Position numbers and translations under genes: made by a program. Below are positions 38,764 through 47,485 of a DNA stretch of 64,000 nt, in pieces (within the stretch, counting starts at the first letter, position 1; each line of letters starts with the position of its first letter). The notes below the pieces were generated by a model. It worked only from the letters and a program-made list of their open reading frames with translations. It searched no databases and was not told where the DNA came from. Source of the stretch: Phenylobacterium montanum (GTDB lineage Bacteria > Pseudomonadota > Alphaproteobacteria > Caulobacterales > Caulobacteraceae); the NCBI RefSeq assembly GCF_018135625.1, contig NZ_CP073078.1, positions 558,001-622,000 on the forward strand, in the 5' to 3' direction.

Positions 38764-39497
38764 CCCGCACGCTGCTCACGCCCCCGCCGCCCCTGGACGT
38801 CTCGCGCACGGCCCTGTTCGCGGATCTTGACGGCACGCTCGCCGAGATCAGGCCGCGGCCCGAAGACGTGGGTCCCGATCCCGCACGCGCCAAGATTCTG
38901 GCCGAGCTGGGCGAGCGCCTCGACGGAGCGCTTGCTATCGTCAGTGGCCGGTCGCTGGATGAGCTCGACCGGATACTGGGCGGCGTCCCGCCAGCCGTGT
39001 CTGCGACCCACGGCCTCGTCCGGCGCGGAGCCGATGGAGGCGTCGTATCGATCGAGACTGAGCCGATCCCCGATTGGGTGCTCGAGCGACTGAGGAAGGC
39101 CTGTCAGCAGCGCGCGGGGCTGCTTCTGGAGAACAAGCGGGTCTCCGCAGCGCTGCATTTTCGCGCCGCGCCGAATTTGGCCGAGTTCTGCGTCGAGCTG
39201 GCTGAAGTCCTGGCTCGAGAAAGCGGCATGACCGTGCAGCCTGGCGACATGGTGGTCGAGCTTCGTCCGCCAGGCGCGACCAAGGCCGAAGCCGTGACCG
39301 CCTTCATGGCCGAGGCGCCGTTCGCTGGCCGCAGGCCGATCTTCGTCGGCGACGATCTGACGGACGAGGATGGCTTCGCCGGCGCCGAGCGGCTGGGCGG
39401 GCACGGCGTGATTGTGGGGCCGCGCCGGCCGACCCGCGCCCGCTACGCCCTCGCGGACGTCGAGGCGGTGCTGGCGTGGCTATCGCCCGAAGCTTGA
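38760..39497 (+). CDS. otsB: Trehalose-6-phosphate phosphatase
   Basis: HAD-superfamily phosphatase that releases trehalose from trehalose-6-phosphate. 245 residues. Motif I is FADLDGTLAEI (nucleophile Asp22, acid/base Asp24), motif II VSGRSLDEL, and motif IV FVGDDLTDEDGF. The TTG start overlaps the preceding TGA by 3 bases. It lies upstream of otsA rather than after it, the reverse of the E. coli order of enzyme action but seen in other proteobacteria. Together with OtsA it forms the complete OtsBA trehalose pathway, typical of osmotic, desiccation or stationary-phase protection. Confidence 0.93.
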   Translation: MTRTLLTPPPPLDVSRTALFADLDGTLAEIRPRPEDVGPDPARAKILAELGERLDGALAIVSGRSLDELDRILGGVPPAVSATHGLVRRGADGGVVSIETEPIPDWVLERLRKACQQRAGLLLENKRVSAALHFRAAPNLAEFCVELAEVLARESGMTVQPGDMVVELRPPGATKAEAVTAFMAEAPFAGRRPIFVGDDLTDEDGFAGAERLGGHGVIVGPRRPTRARYALADVEAVLAWLSPEA

Positions 39498-39557
39498 ACC
39501 CCAAGCAATTTCCCGTGTTGGCCGCGTTGAGGCGGAACCTCTCCACCCGCGTGCGGC

Positions 39558-40985
39558 TTGTCTCAGCAGCGGCCAATTCAGGTCTTGGCGGGAGACTCAG
39601 CGATCAGCCGGCTCATTGTGGTGTCCAATCGGGTCAGTCCGCCGGACGGGAGCGACCAGGCGGGCGGGCTCGCAGTCGCTCTGGCGGCGGCCTTGCGGGA
39701 ATATTCTGGCTTCTGGTTCGGTTGGAGTGGCGAGACCACGCCGACCTTCACCGGCGCGCTGAACCATCACTCGACGGATGGTGTCGCCACGGTCACCCTC
39801 GACCTGGAGGAGACCGACTATCAAGAATACTACAACGGTTACGCCAACGGCACGCTGTGGCCGCTGTTCCACTATCGCATCGACCTGACCGCCTATGACC
39901 GCTCGTTCGGCCAGGGCTACGAGCGGGTCAACCGGCGATTCGCCGCCGCCCTGGCGCCGCTAGTCAGGCCGGGTGACCTGATCTGGGTGCACGACTATCA
40001 TCTCATCCCGCTCGGGCGCTGCCTGCGCGACCTGGGGATCAAGAACCGGATCGGCTTCTTCCTGCACATCCCCTGGCCGGCGCCGCAGCTCCTGACCACT
40101 CTGCCGCGGCATTGGGCGCTGGTGGAGTCGCTGTTCGCCTATGATCTGGTGGGTTTCCAGACCGACGAATGGCTGCGGGCGTTCGAAGCCTATGTGCTCG
40201 ACGAACTTTCCGGCCTTCGTAAGGACGACGGCGTTCTCCACGCTTTCGGGCGCGACCTGCAGGCCAAGGCGTTCCCGATTGGGCTCGACCTGAAAGACTT
40301 CGTGGCGCTGTCGCGCTCCCCAGCGGCGGACCGCGCCTACGATCGCATGGCCGCGCACAGCGTGTTCCGCTCAATGATCGTCGGGGTCGAGCGGCTGGAC
40401 TACGCCAAGGGGCTGGAAGAACGCCTGGCCGGCTTCGCCCAGTTTCTGGCCGACAATCCGGGCATGGCCCGCCAGGTGCTCTACCTGCAGATCGCGCCCA
40501 CCTCGCGGGAAGGCGTCGAGGCCTATCAGGACCTGAGGGCCCGCATCTCGGCCATGGCTGGACGGATCAACGCCGATCATTCCGACATGGACTGGGCGCC
40601 GGTGCAGTACGTGAACCGCAACTTTTCGCGGGCCGAGTTGGCCGGGATCTATCGCGCGGCCAAGGTGGGATTGGTCACCCCGCTGCGCGACGGCATGAAC
40701 CTGGTGGCCAAGGAATATGTCGCCGCCCAGGACCCGGACGATCCGGGCGTGCTGGTGCTGTCACGTTTCGCCGGCGCCGCACGGCAGATGACCGAGGCCC
40801 TGATCGTCAATCCCTTCAGCCGCGAGGAGCTGGCCGAGGCTCTCCGGCGCGCTCTGGGCATGGAGCAGGACGAGCGTCGCCGGCGCTGGGAGTCGCTGAT
40901 GGACGGGTTGCGGCGTTCGGACATCGCGGCCTGGCGCGACAGTTTCGTTTCGGCCCTGGAGGCCCCTAGCCGCGAGGCGGCCTGA
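39558..40985 (+). CDS. otsA: Trehalose-6-phosphate synthase
   Basis: GT20 enzyme joining UDP-glucose and glucose-6-phosphate. 475 residues as given. Conserved blocks: SRLIVVSNRV, GGLAVALAAAL, YNGYANGTLWPLFHYR, WVHDYHLIPLGR, HIPWPAPQL, GVERLDYAKGLEERL and PLRDGMNLVAKEYVAAQ. The start is unsure: TTG 39558 has no obvious ribosome site, TTG 39585 would give MAGDSAISRLIVV closer to family length, and no ATG exists before the conserved core. otsB ends 60 bp upstream. Stress-sigma control would be expected but no EcfG-type -10 was found near. Confidence 0.94.
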   Translation: MSQQRPIQVLAGDSAISRLIVVSNRVSPPDGSDQAGGLAVALAAALREYSGFWFGWSGETTPTFTGALNHHSTDGVATVTLDLEETDYQEYYNGYANGTLWPLFHYRIDLTAYDRSFGQGYERVNRRFAAALAPLVRPGDLIWVHDYHLIPLGRCLRDLGIKNRIGFFLHIPWPAPQLLTTLPRHWALVESLFAYDLVGFQTDEWLRAFEAYVLDELSGLRKDDGVLHAFGRDLQAKAFPIGLDLKDFVALSRSPAADRAYDRMAAHSVFRSMIVGVERLDYAKGLEERLAGFAQFLADNPGMARQVLYLQIAPTSREGVEAYQDLRARISAMAGRINADHSDMDWAPVQYVNRNFSRAELAGIYRAAKVGLVTPLRDGMNLVAKEYVAAQDPDDPGVLVLSRFAGAARQMTEALIVNPFSREELAEALRRALGMEQDERRRRWESLMDGLRRSDIAAWRDSFVSALEAPSREAA

Positions 40986-41048
40986 AGCGGGGCTAGGCGA
41001 CTCCCGCGCAGGGCTCTACAGCCTACCTGGCCAGCCCAGGAGCCCGCC

Positions 41049-41408
41049 ATGAGCAAGCCCGTCACCGTCTATGGCATCAAGGCCTGCGACACCATGAAGA
41101 AGGCCCGCGACTGGCTGGACGGCCATGGCGTGGCCTATGCCTTCCAAGACTACAAGGCGGTTGGCGTCGAGCGGGCGAAGCTGGAGGCCTGGGCTGACGC
41201 CGTCGGATGGGAGGTTCTGCTGAACCGGGCGGGCACGACTTTCCGCAAGCTGCCGGACGCTGACCGGCAGAACATCGATCGCAACAAGGCGATCGGCTTG
41301 ATGCTGGCCCAGCCATCGATGATCAAGCGCCCGGTGATCGAGCGGGAAGGCGGCCTTCTGGTCGGGTTCAAGCCGGACCAGTACGCAAAGGCGTTCGGCG
41401 AGCGCTAG
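41049..41408 (+). CDS. ArsC/Spx family reductase (YffB-like)
   Basis: Thioredoxin-fold protein of 119 residues of the ArsC family, YffB/Spx-like. The N-terminus VTVYGIKACDTMKKARDWLD carries a single Cys13 (the family's CxxC is reduced to one Cys). The rest (LNRAGTTFRKLPDADRQN, then IKRPVIEREGGLLVGF) matches YffB. Such proteins lack arsenate reductase activity evidence in general; a glutathione-linked thiol role is possible. The ATG is preceded by AGGAGCCCGCC. It stands as a single gene, 63 bp after otsA. Confidence 0.9.
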   Translation: MSKPVTVYGIKACDTMKKARDWLDGHGVAYAFQDYKAVGVERAKLEAWADAVGWEVLLNRAGTTFRKLPDADRQNIDRNKAIGLMLAQPSMIKRPVIEREGGLLVGFKPDQYAKAFGER

Positions 41409-41561
41409 ATATTCCTGCCGGCCGCCTTCGAGCGCGGGCCACCTGGGGATTACTAAGATTTCATGGGCTTTTCTGCATCCGAACGGGCATCACCAGGGCA
41501 CTTCCCATCAGATGAAGCAGCGATCAGGCTGTGTTCGACTCGGGAATGAGGGGCAAGGGTG

Positions 41562-41960
41562 ATGGGCGAATTGGCGAACGTGCTTGTGCCGCTGGCGGGC
41601 GTCGCGATGATCGTGGCGGTGATCGTCGGGCCGATCTGGATCATTTCCTATTTCAAGAGCCGCGAGCGACAGCGACTGCACGACACCCTGCGGCTGATGG
41701 TCGAGAAGGGACAGCCGGTGTCGTCCGAATTACTGGACACGCTGAACACCGGCCGGCCGCGCACGCCGCCGAACGACATGCGCCGTGGTGTCTGGCTGGT
41801 GGCCATCGCCCTGGCCCTTGGAGCCGCGGGCCTGATCGGTGGCCTGACCGGCGATGGCGACATGGTCGGCTTCCTCTGTGGTCTGGCGGCGTTCCCCGGC
41901 TTCATCGGCCTCGGCTATGTGGTCATGGCCATCCTCAATCGTGACAAACCCAAGGCCTGA
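41562..41960 (+). CDS. DUF6249-like small membrane protein
   Basis: Small inner-membrane protein of 132 residues with an N-terminal helix (VLVPLAGVAMIVAVIVGPIWIISYF), a short cytosolic Arg/Leu-rich loop (SRERQRLHDTLRLMVEKGQP) and two more helices (VWLVAIALALGAAGLIGGL and MVGFLCGLAAFPGFIGLGYV). It resembles the DUF6249 group, often encoded beside ECF sigma factors. ATG 41562 directly follows GGGGCAAGGGTG; a GTG at 41559 is also in frame. It lies 26 bp upstream of the sigma gene, so both are probably one operon. Function unknown; an accessory to the sigma system is inferred. Confidence 0.8.
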   Translation: MGELANVLVPLAGVAMIVAVIVGPIWIISYFKSRERQRLHDTLRLMVEKGQPVSSELLDTLNTGRPRTPPNDMRRGVWLVAIALALGAAGLIGGLTGDGDMVGFLCGLAAFPGFIGLGYVVMAILNRDKPKA

Positions 41961-41986
41961 ATTGGCGCGCTGACAGGAGAGCGCCC

Positions 41987-42574
41987 ATGAGCGGCGCACG
42001 AGCGCGGCCGACCATTCTGGCTTCGAGCCATGACGTGGAATTGGCGGCGCTGGCATCGGCAGGGGACAGACCCGCGTTCGGCGAGTTGGTGCGCCGGCAC
42101 GGCTCGGCTGTGCGCGGCCTATTGCGCCGCATGGGCGCCGATTCCGGCCTGGCCGACGACGTGGCCCAGGACGCCTTCCTGGCCGCCTTCGAACAGATCT
42201 CCGAGTTCCGCGGGGAAGGCCCGTTCCAGATCTGGGTGAAGCGGATCGCGGCCCGCCAGTACGTCAAGCGCCGCCGGCGCGAGGCGCGAATCGACCTGAT
42301 GGCGGAGACGCCGGAACCTGATGGCGAAGCCTTCGATGGTGGAGCCGGCGTGGCCAGCCGACTGGACCTGGACGAGGCATTGCAATGCCTGACCATGGCC
42401 GAGCGCCTCTGCGTCAGCCTCTGCTACGGCGGCGGACTTTCGCACGCCGAGGCGGCGGACGCCTTAAATGCGCCACTGGGAACGGTCAAATCCCATGTCA
42501 AACGTGGTCTGGATAAACTCCGTGCGCGCCTCAGCGCCGGCGAGGACGGGGCGGGGAGCCAGTTGCATGGCTGA
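41987..42574 (+). CDS. ECF-type RNA polymerase sigma factor
   Basis: Sigma-70 family group 4 (ECF) factor of 195 residues. Region 2 (DRPAFGELVRRHGSAVRGLLRRM, then LADDVAQDAFLAAFEQISEFRGEGPFQIWVKRIAARQYVKRRRRE in parts) and region 4 (LTMAERLCVSLCYGGGLSHAEAADAL, GTVKSHVKRGLDKLR) are complete. The ATG has CAGGAGAGCGCCC upstream. Its stop lies 8 nt inside the next small membrane-protein gene, the usual arrangement of sigma/anti-sigma pairs. Target promoters are unknown. Confidence 0.92.
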   Translation: MSGARARPTILASSHDVELAALASAGDRPAFGELVRRHGSAVRGLLRRMGADSGLADDVAQDAFLAAFEQISEFRGEGPFQIWVKRIAARQYVKRRRREARIDLMAETPEPDGEAFDGGAGVASRLDLDEALQCLTMAERLCVSLCYGGGLSHAEAADALNAPLGTVKSHVKRGLDKLRARLSAGEDGAGSQLHG

Positions 42575-42947
42575 TCTGGAATTCGACGGCCGATTGGACC
42601 GGCTGTTCGCCGAGGCCCCGGCCTTCGGCGACGCGGAGGCCTTCGCCCGAAAGGTGCAGAACCGCCTGGATCGCGCCTGGGCGCTGCGGCGGCTGCTGAT
42701 CGGCGGCCTCGGCGTGTTCGGCGGGCTGATCGCCGTGGTGCAGCTGGCCGCCTCGGGCGTGATCGGCCGCGCCCAGGTGCTGTCGACCCAGTCGGCGCGG
42801 GTGATGTCCCTGGCCATGGCCAACCACGTGCCGACCCACCTGTTCGGCGACAGCATGCCTTTCGGCCAGGACTTTATCTGGGTCGCCATCGGCCTGGCGG
42901 CGGTGGCGTTCGGCTTCGCCGTGCTGCGGACGATCGGCGACCTGTGA
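42567..42947 (+). CDS. Small membrane protein, candidate anti-sigma factor
   Basis: Protein of 126 residues overlapping the sigma gene by 8 nt. A short acidic N-terminal part (MADLEFDGRLDRLFAEAPAFGDAEAF) is followed by two hydrophobic helices (LLIGGLGVFGGLIAVVQLAA and FIWVAIGLAAVAFGFAVLRTI). The size, location and topology fit a membrane-bound anti-sigma factor, but no zinc (ZAS) motif is visible, so the assignment is from context only. ATG 42567 has GGGGAG 10 nt upstream. I see no transposon or phage features here. Confidence 0.75.
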   Translation: MADLEFDGRLDRLFAEAPAFGDAEAFARKVQNRLDRAWALRRLLIGGLGVFGGLIAVVQLAASGVIGRAQVLSTQSARVMSLAMANHVPTHLFGDSMPFGQDFIWVAIGLAAVAFGFAVLRTIGDL

Positions 42948-42978
42948 GCGGGCCTGTACGGATTGTCCAAGCGGCGCG

Positions 42979-43005
42979 TTGCGGCGGCGCGTCTCACGCT
43001 ATAGG
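42979..43005 (+). promoter_or_regulatory. Sigma-73-type promoter for the TPR/bamB/der operon
   Basis: TTGCGG (42979-42984), 13-nt spacer, GCTATAGG (42998-43005). It fits the Caulobacter housekeeping consensus TTGACG-N10..14-GCTANAWC well in the -10. The GTG at 43051 is about 40 nt downstream of the expected start of transcription. Confidence 0.55.
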
Positions 43006-43050
43006 TTCCCGGCCTCTGAATCCTCACTGCCGGACCCGGAGTCCTTATTA

Positions 43051-43806
43051 GTGGTCGATGTGTTTGAAGAGGTCGAAGAGCAGCTTCGCTCCGACCGCTA
43101 TAGATCTCTGGCGCGAACCTGGGTTCCGTGGGTCCTGGGCGGGCTGGGCCTCGCCCTTGCCCTGGCTCTTGCCTATTGGGGCTACACCTACTGGCGCGAG
43201 CAGGGGGCGCAGAAGGCCTCGACCGCCTATGCCGCGGGCCTGGAGGCCCTGCAGAAGGGCGATGAAAAGGGCGCCGCCGCCCAATTCGCGAAGGCAGGCG
43301 AGGGCGGTTCGGCGATCTATCGCACCCTTTCCCTGATGCAGCAGGCCGGCGTGAAAATGACCGACAACGACGCCAAGGGCGCCGTCGTCCTGTTCGACCA
43401 GGCCGCCCAGGTATCGCCCGACCCCATGCTGGCTGACGCCGCGCGGCTGAAGGCGGCCTACGCCCTGTTCGACACCGCCAGCGACGCGGACGTGCAAGCG
43501 CGGCTGACCCCTCTGGCCGAAAATGGGCGCCCCTTCCGGCCCCTGGCCTATGAAGCTCTGGCGATGCTGAAGCTGAAGGAGGGCAAGACCGCCGAAGCCC
43601 GCGCCGACTTCAAGGTCATCACCACCATGCTGGACGCGCCGCAGGATCTGCAGAAGCGCGCCCAAGCCGCCATCGTGCTGATCGACGGCGGAACCGCCTC
43701 GGCGATCCCGAATGCGGTCAAGGCTGCGAACGCGCTTCCGCCGGGCCTCGCCCTGCCACCTGCCGCCCCTGCCCAACAGTCTCCAGAGGCGGGAGCCGCC
43801 CAATGA
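43051..43806 (+). CDS. YfgM-like tetratricopeptide membrane protein
   Basis: Membrane-anchored TPR protein of 251 residues encoded upstream of bamB and der, the position of yfgM in many Gram-negatives. The N-terminus VVDVFEEVEEQLRSDRYRSLARTWVPW leads into one helix (VLGGLGLALALALAYWGY). TPR-like helices follow (YAAGLEALQKGDEKGAAAQFAKA, ALAMLKLKEGKTAEARADF). The start is GTG 43051; an upstream ATG exists at 42979 but precedes the promoter-like sequence. YfgM interacts with the SecYEG periplasmic chaperone network in E. coli. The stop overlaps the bamB ATG by 4 nt. Confidence 0.86.
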   Translation: MVDVFEEVEEQLRSDRYRSLARTWVPWVLGGLGLALALALAYWGYTYWREQGAQKASTAYAAGLEALQKGDEKGAAAQFAKAGEGGSAIYRTLSLMQQAGVKMTDNDAKGAVVLFDQAAQVSPDPMLADAARLKAAYALFDTASDADVQARLTPLAENGRPFRPLAYEALAMLKLKEGKTAEARADFKVITTMLDAPQDLQKRAQAAIVLIDGGTASAIPNAVKAANALPPGLALPPAAPAQQSPEAGAAQ

Positions 43807-45146
43807 AGATCGATCATCGCTTCGGCCTCGTCGCCCTTCTGGCGGCGGGCGTAGCCCTGTCCGGCTGCAGCCACTTCCACAATCCGTTCGCGGGCGGCGG
43901 GTCCAAGAGCAAGTATCACGGCAAGGGCGAGCGGATCCCGATCATCGCCTTCGATCAGTCGCTGAAGATCTCGGACACCTTGAAGGGCCAGGACTTCTAC
44001 CTGCCGCCGCCGGCCGCCCAGCAGGCCTGGCCGGAACCGGGCGGCGTGGTCGACCAGGCGATCGAAAACGTCGACGCCGGCAAGGACTTCGCGGTCGCCT
44101 GGAAGGCCAAGATCGGCGCTGGCTCCGAGCGCAAGACCTACATCACCGCCCCGCCCGTCGCCGCCGACGGCAAGATCTTCGTCATGGATGGCGCGGCCCG
44201 GGTCTCGGCCTACGACGCCGCCAGCGGCCGTGAGGTCTGGCGCGCCGACATGGCCCGGCGCGGCAAGCGCAACAAGGAAGGCTTCGGCGGCGGCCTGGCC
44301 TATGCGGACGGACGGGTGTTCGTCAGCTCCGGCTATCGGTTCGTCGCCGCGGTCGACGCCGCGAGCGGCAAAGAGATCTGGCGCCAGGAGACCGAGGCGC
44401 CCGTGCATGCGGCCCCGACCGTTTCGGGCGGTCGCGTGATCGTGGAATCGGTAGACGACAACCTGCTGACCTTCGACGCTGCAACGGGCGCGACCGGCTG
44501 GACCTACCAGGCCCTCAGCGAACCGGCGAGGATCTTGGCGGCCACCAGCCCGGCGGTGTCGGGCGACGCAGTGGTGGCCTCTTTTGCGTCGGGCGAACTG
44601 GTGGCCCTGCAGGCCGCGAACGGCACCGGCCTGTGGAGCCTGGTGCTGTCCAAGTCGAACCGCAACAGCGCCCTGTCCGAAATCCGCGACATTCCCGGGC
44701 GGCCGGTGATCTATCGCGGCGACGTGTTCGCGGTCAGCCACTCGGGCGTGTTCACCGACGTCGAGCTGCGCACCGGCGCCCAGCGCTGGGAGCTGCCGGT
44801 GACCTCGGTCTCCACCCCCTGGCCGGCGGGCGACGTGGTCTACGTCACCGACACGGCGGGCGAGGTGATCTGCGCCTCGCGCGATTCCGGGCAGATCTAC
44901 TGGATCGCCGACATGAACAAGGGCGCGAAAAAGAAGAAAGACCGCGGCCTGTGGTCGGGCCCGATCCTGGCCAACAATCGAGTTGTGGTGGTCTCGACCA
45001 CCGGCGAGGCCGTCGCCCTGAACGCCAAGACCGGGGCCGCAGAGCGCAGGTTGAAGATCGGCTCGCCCGCCTTGCTCAATCCGATCGCGGTCGGCGGCAA
45101 CCTCTATGTGGTCAGCCAGGCGGCTGAGCTGATCGCAATACGGTGA
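43803..45146 (+). CDS. bamB: Outer membrane assembly lipoprotein BamB
   Basis: Beta-propeller lipoprotein of the BAM complex. 447 residues. The lipobox is [10 protein letters not shown] (Cys22), placing it on the inner leaflet of the outer membrane. PQQ-like repeats follow: [70 protein letters not shown] Lys-rich loop (GAKKKKDRG) is unusual in the family. ATG 43803 overlaps the TPR gene's stop (ATGA). It is adjacent to der, as in E. coli (yfgM-bamB-der). Confidence 0.94.
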   Translation: MKIDHRFGLVALLAAGVALSGCSHFHNPFAGGGSKSKYHGKGERIPIIAFDQSLKISDTLKGQDFYLPPPAAQQAWPEPGGVVDQAIENVDAGKDFAVAWKAKIGAGSERKTYITAPPVAADGKIFVMDGAARVSAYDAASGREVWRADMARRGKRNKEGFGGGLAYADGRVFVSSGYRFVAAVDAASGKEIWRQETEAPVHAAPTVSGGRVIVESVDDNLLTFDAATGATGWTYQALSEPARILAATSPAVSGDAVVASFASGELVALQAANGTGLWSLVLSKSNRNSALSEIRDIPGRPVIYRGDVFAVSHSGVFTDVELRTGAQRWELPVTSVSTPWPAGDVVYVTDTAGEVICASRDSGQIYWIADMNKGAKKKKDRGLWSGPILANNRVVVVSTTGEAVALNAKTGAAERRLKIGSPALLNPIAVGGNLYVVSQAAELIAIR

Positions 45147-45165
45147 GGCAGGGAAGGATCAGGCC

Positions 45166-46761
45166 ATGACGTTGAAGCTGGCCATCGTCGGCCGGCCTAA
45201 CGTCGGCAAGTCGACGCTGTTCAACCGGCTGGCCGGCAAGAAGCTGGCCATTGTCGATGACCGGCCGGGCGTGACCCGCGACCGGCGCTACGGCGCAGGC
45301 CGGCTGGGCGACCTCGACCTGACCCTGATCGACACCGCCGGCTTCGAAGACGTCTCCGACGAGAGCCTGGAAGCGCGGATGCGCGCCCAGACCGAGCAGG
45401 CGCTGGACGAATGCGACCTGGCCCTGTTCGTCATGGACGCCCGCGAGGGCCTGACGCCGCTGGACCAGGTGTTCGTCGAACTGCTGCGCAAGCGCGACAA
45501 GCCGGTGATCGTCTGCGCCAACAAGGCCGAAGGCCGGGCCGGGGAGGCGGGAGCCAACGAGGCCTTTGCGCTGGGCCTGGGCGAGCCGATCCCGATCTCG
45601 GCCGAGCACGGCGAGGGCATGGCGGACCTGTACGCCGCCATCCTGGCCCTGGCGCCGTCGGACCTCGACGACATCGAGGAAGACGACGCCGGCAAGCCGA
45701 TCAACATCGCCATCGTCGGACGCCCCAACGCCGGCAAGTCGACCCTGGTCAACCGGCTTGTCGGTGAAGACCGGCTGCTGACCGGACCGGAAGCCGGCAT
45801 CACCCGCGACGCCATCCCGGTCGACTGGACCTGGGATGAGCGCAAGATCCGCCTGGTGGACACCGCGGGCCTGCGCCGCAAAGCCCGGGTGCAGGAGAAA
45901 CTGGAAAAGCTCTCCACCCACGACTCCATCCGCGCCATCACCTTCGCCGAGGTGGTGATCCTGGTGATGGACGCCACCCATCCGTTCGAGATTCAGGACC
46001 TGCAGATCGCCGACCTGGTGGAGCGGGAAGGGCGGGCGCTGGTGTTCGTGCTGGCCAAGTGGGACCTGATCGAAGACCCGCAGGCCCGCCTGAAAGCCTT
46101 CATCGAGCATGCCGAACGCATGCTGCCCCAGGTGCGCGGCGCGCCCGTGGTGGCGCTGTCGGCCGAGACCGGCCGCGGCGTCGAGCGGCTGATGCCGGCG
46201 GTCTTGAAGGCCCACGCCGATTGGTCGACCAAGATCAAGACCCGCGACCTCAACGACTGGCTGGCCATGGCGGTGCAACGGCATCCGCCGCCGGCGGTGA
46301 ATGGCCGCCGGATCAAGCCGAAATACATGGCCCAGACCAAGGCCCGCCCGCCGACCTTCGTCCTGTTCGCCTCCCGCGCCGACCAGCTGCCCGACAGCTA
46401 TCGTCGCTACCTCATCAACTCCATGCGCGAGAGCTTCGACCTGCCAGGGGTGCCGATCCGGGTGACGGTGAAGTCGAACCGTAACCCCTATGCCGAGGGC
46501 GAGGACGGAGCGCCGGCGGCGCGTGCGGCGCCGGCCTTCGTGCGCAAGGCCATGGGCGAGCGGAAGTTGGAGGCCAAGGCTCCCCGGTCGGCCAAGCCCG
46601 CCAAGCCGACCAAGGCGTCCGGAAACCCAGGCGGCAGTTCGACCGGCGTCAAGCTGGGCGGCAAATCCAAGGCCAGCAAGTCTGCTGGGCGGCCTATGAA
46701 GACCAAGCCGGCGGGCCGGCCCGGCGTCAGGTCGCCGCGCGGGACGCCTTCCAAGCGCTGA
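45166..46761 (+). CDS. der: Ribosome biogenesis GTPase Der
   Basis: Double Era-like GTPase needed for 50S ribosome assembly. 531 residues. The first G domain begins [20 protein letters not shown], with DTAGF and NKAEG; the second has [27 protein letters not shown] and [10 protein letters not shown]. The KH-like C-terminal domain runs [21 protein letters not shown] to about residue 450. A Lys/Ala/Pro-rich tail of about 80 residues follows and is longer than in E. coli. Its last 35 bases overlap the convergent SDR gene. The ATG lies 20 bp after the bamB stop. Confidence 0.95.
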   Translation: MTLKLAIVGRPNVGKSTLFNRLAGKKLAIVDDRPGVTRDRRYGAGRLGDLDLTLIDTAGFEDVSDESLEARMRAQTEQALDECDLALFVMDAREGLTPLDQVFVELLRKRDKPVIVCANKAEGRAGEAGANEAFALGLGEPIPISAEHGEGMADLYAAILALAPSDLDDIEEDDAGKPINIAIVGRPNAGKSTLVNRLVGEDRLLTGPEAGITRDAIPVDWTWDERKIRLVDTAGLRRKARVQEKLEKLSTHDSIRAITFAEVVILVMDATHPFEIQDLQIADLVEREGRALVFVLAKWDLIEDPQARLKAFIEHAERMLPQVRGAPVVALSAETGRGVERLMPAVLKAHADWSTKIKTRDLNDWLAMAVQRHPPPAVNGRRIKPKYMAQTKARPPTFVLFASRADQLPDSYRRYLINSMRESFDLPGVPIRVTVKSNRNPYAEGEDGAPAARAAPAFVRKAMGERKLEAKAPRSAKPAKPTKASGNPGGSSTGVKLGGKSKASKSAGRPMKTKPAGRPGVRSPRGTPSKR

Positions 46762-47476
46762 ACAGCACCGGCTCGCTCGGCAGGCCAGGCTCGCTCAGGG
46801 CCAGCTCCACCATCATCGGGCCGATCTCGGCCGGCCCGGGCAGGGTCTCGGGATCTTCGCCCGGGAAGGCTTCGGCGCGCATCTTGGTGCGCATGGCGCC
46901 CGGGTCGACCAGGATGGCGCGGATCTTGGTGTGCTCGATCTCGTCGGCCCAGCAGCGCACAAGAGTGACCATGCCGGCCTTGGTCGCTGCATAGGCGCCC
47001 CAGAAGGCGCGGGGGCGCGGAACCGCGCCGGTGGTCAGGAACAGGGCCCGGCCAGCCTCGGACTGGCGTAGCAAAGGCTCCATCGACCGGATCAGGCGAT
47101 AGCTCGAGGTGAGGTTGACCGACACCACTCGGTCCCACTGTTGTGGGTCCAGGTGCGAGACCGGCCATAGCCCGCCCAGCATGGCGCCCGCGTGGACCAG
47201 CACGTCCAACCTGCCATGACGCTGGTGGATGGCCAGGCCCAGCTGGTCGATGCCGTCGCCGTCGATCAGGTCCAGTGGGACCAGGGTCGCCGGGGCGCCG
47301 CTCAGGGCGCGAATCTCGTCGTCCAGCTCTTCCAGGCCGCCCTGGGTGCGGGCGGTGGCGATGACGTGGGCGCCGGCGCCGGCCAGGGCCAGGGCGGTCG
47401 CTCGGCCGATGCCGCGGGTGGCGCCGGTGACGAGCGCGATGCGCCCGGCAAGGGGACGAGAGTCTTGGTCGGCCAC
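46727..47476 (-). CDS. SDR family NAD(P)-dependent oxidoreductase
   Basis: Classical short-chain dehydrogenase, 249 residues. The nucleotide motif is [18 protein letters not shown] (TGATRGIG at 17-24), the NNAG-equivalent position reads [11 protein letters not shown] (H in place of the usual NN pair), and the catalytic Tyr/Lys pair is in [14 protein letters not shown]. The stop overlaps der by 35 bp on the other strand. It is preceded by the symporter gene with a 9-bp gap, so it may be in the purF-linked run. Substrate unknown. Confidence 0.9.
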   Translation of the reverse strand: MADQDSRPLAGRIALVTGATRGIGRATALALAGAGAHVIATARTQGGLEELDDEIRALSGAPATLVPLDLIDGDGIDQLGLAIHQRHGRLDVLVHAGAMLGGLWPVSHLDPQQWDRVVSVNLTSSYRLIRSMEPLLRQSEAGRALFLTTGAVPRPRAFWGAYAATKAGMVTLVRCWADEIEHTKIRAILVDPGAMRTKMRAEAFPGEDPETLPGPAEIGPMMVELALSEPGLPSEPVLFSAWKASRAAT

Positions 47477-47485
47477 AGGGTCTTC

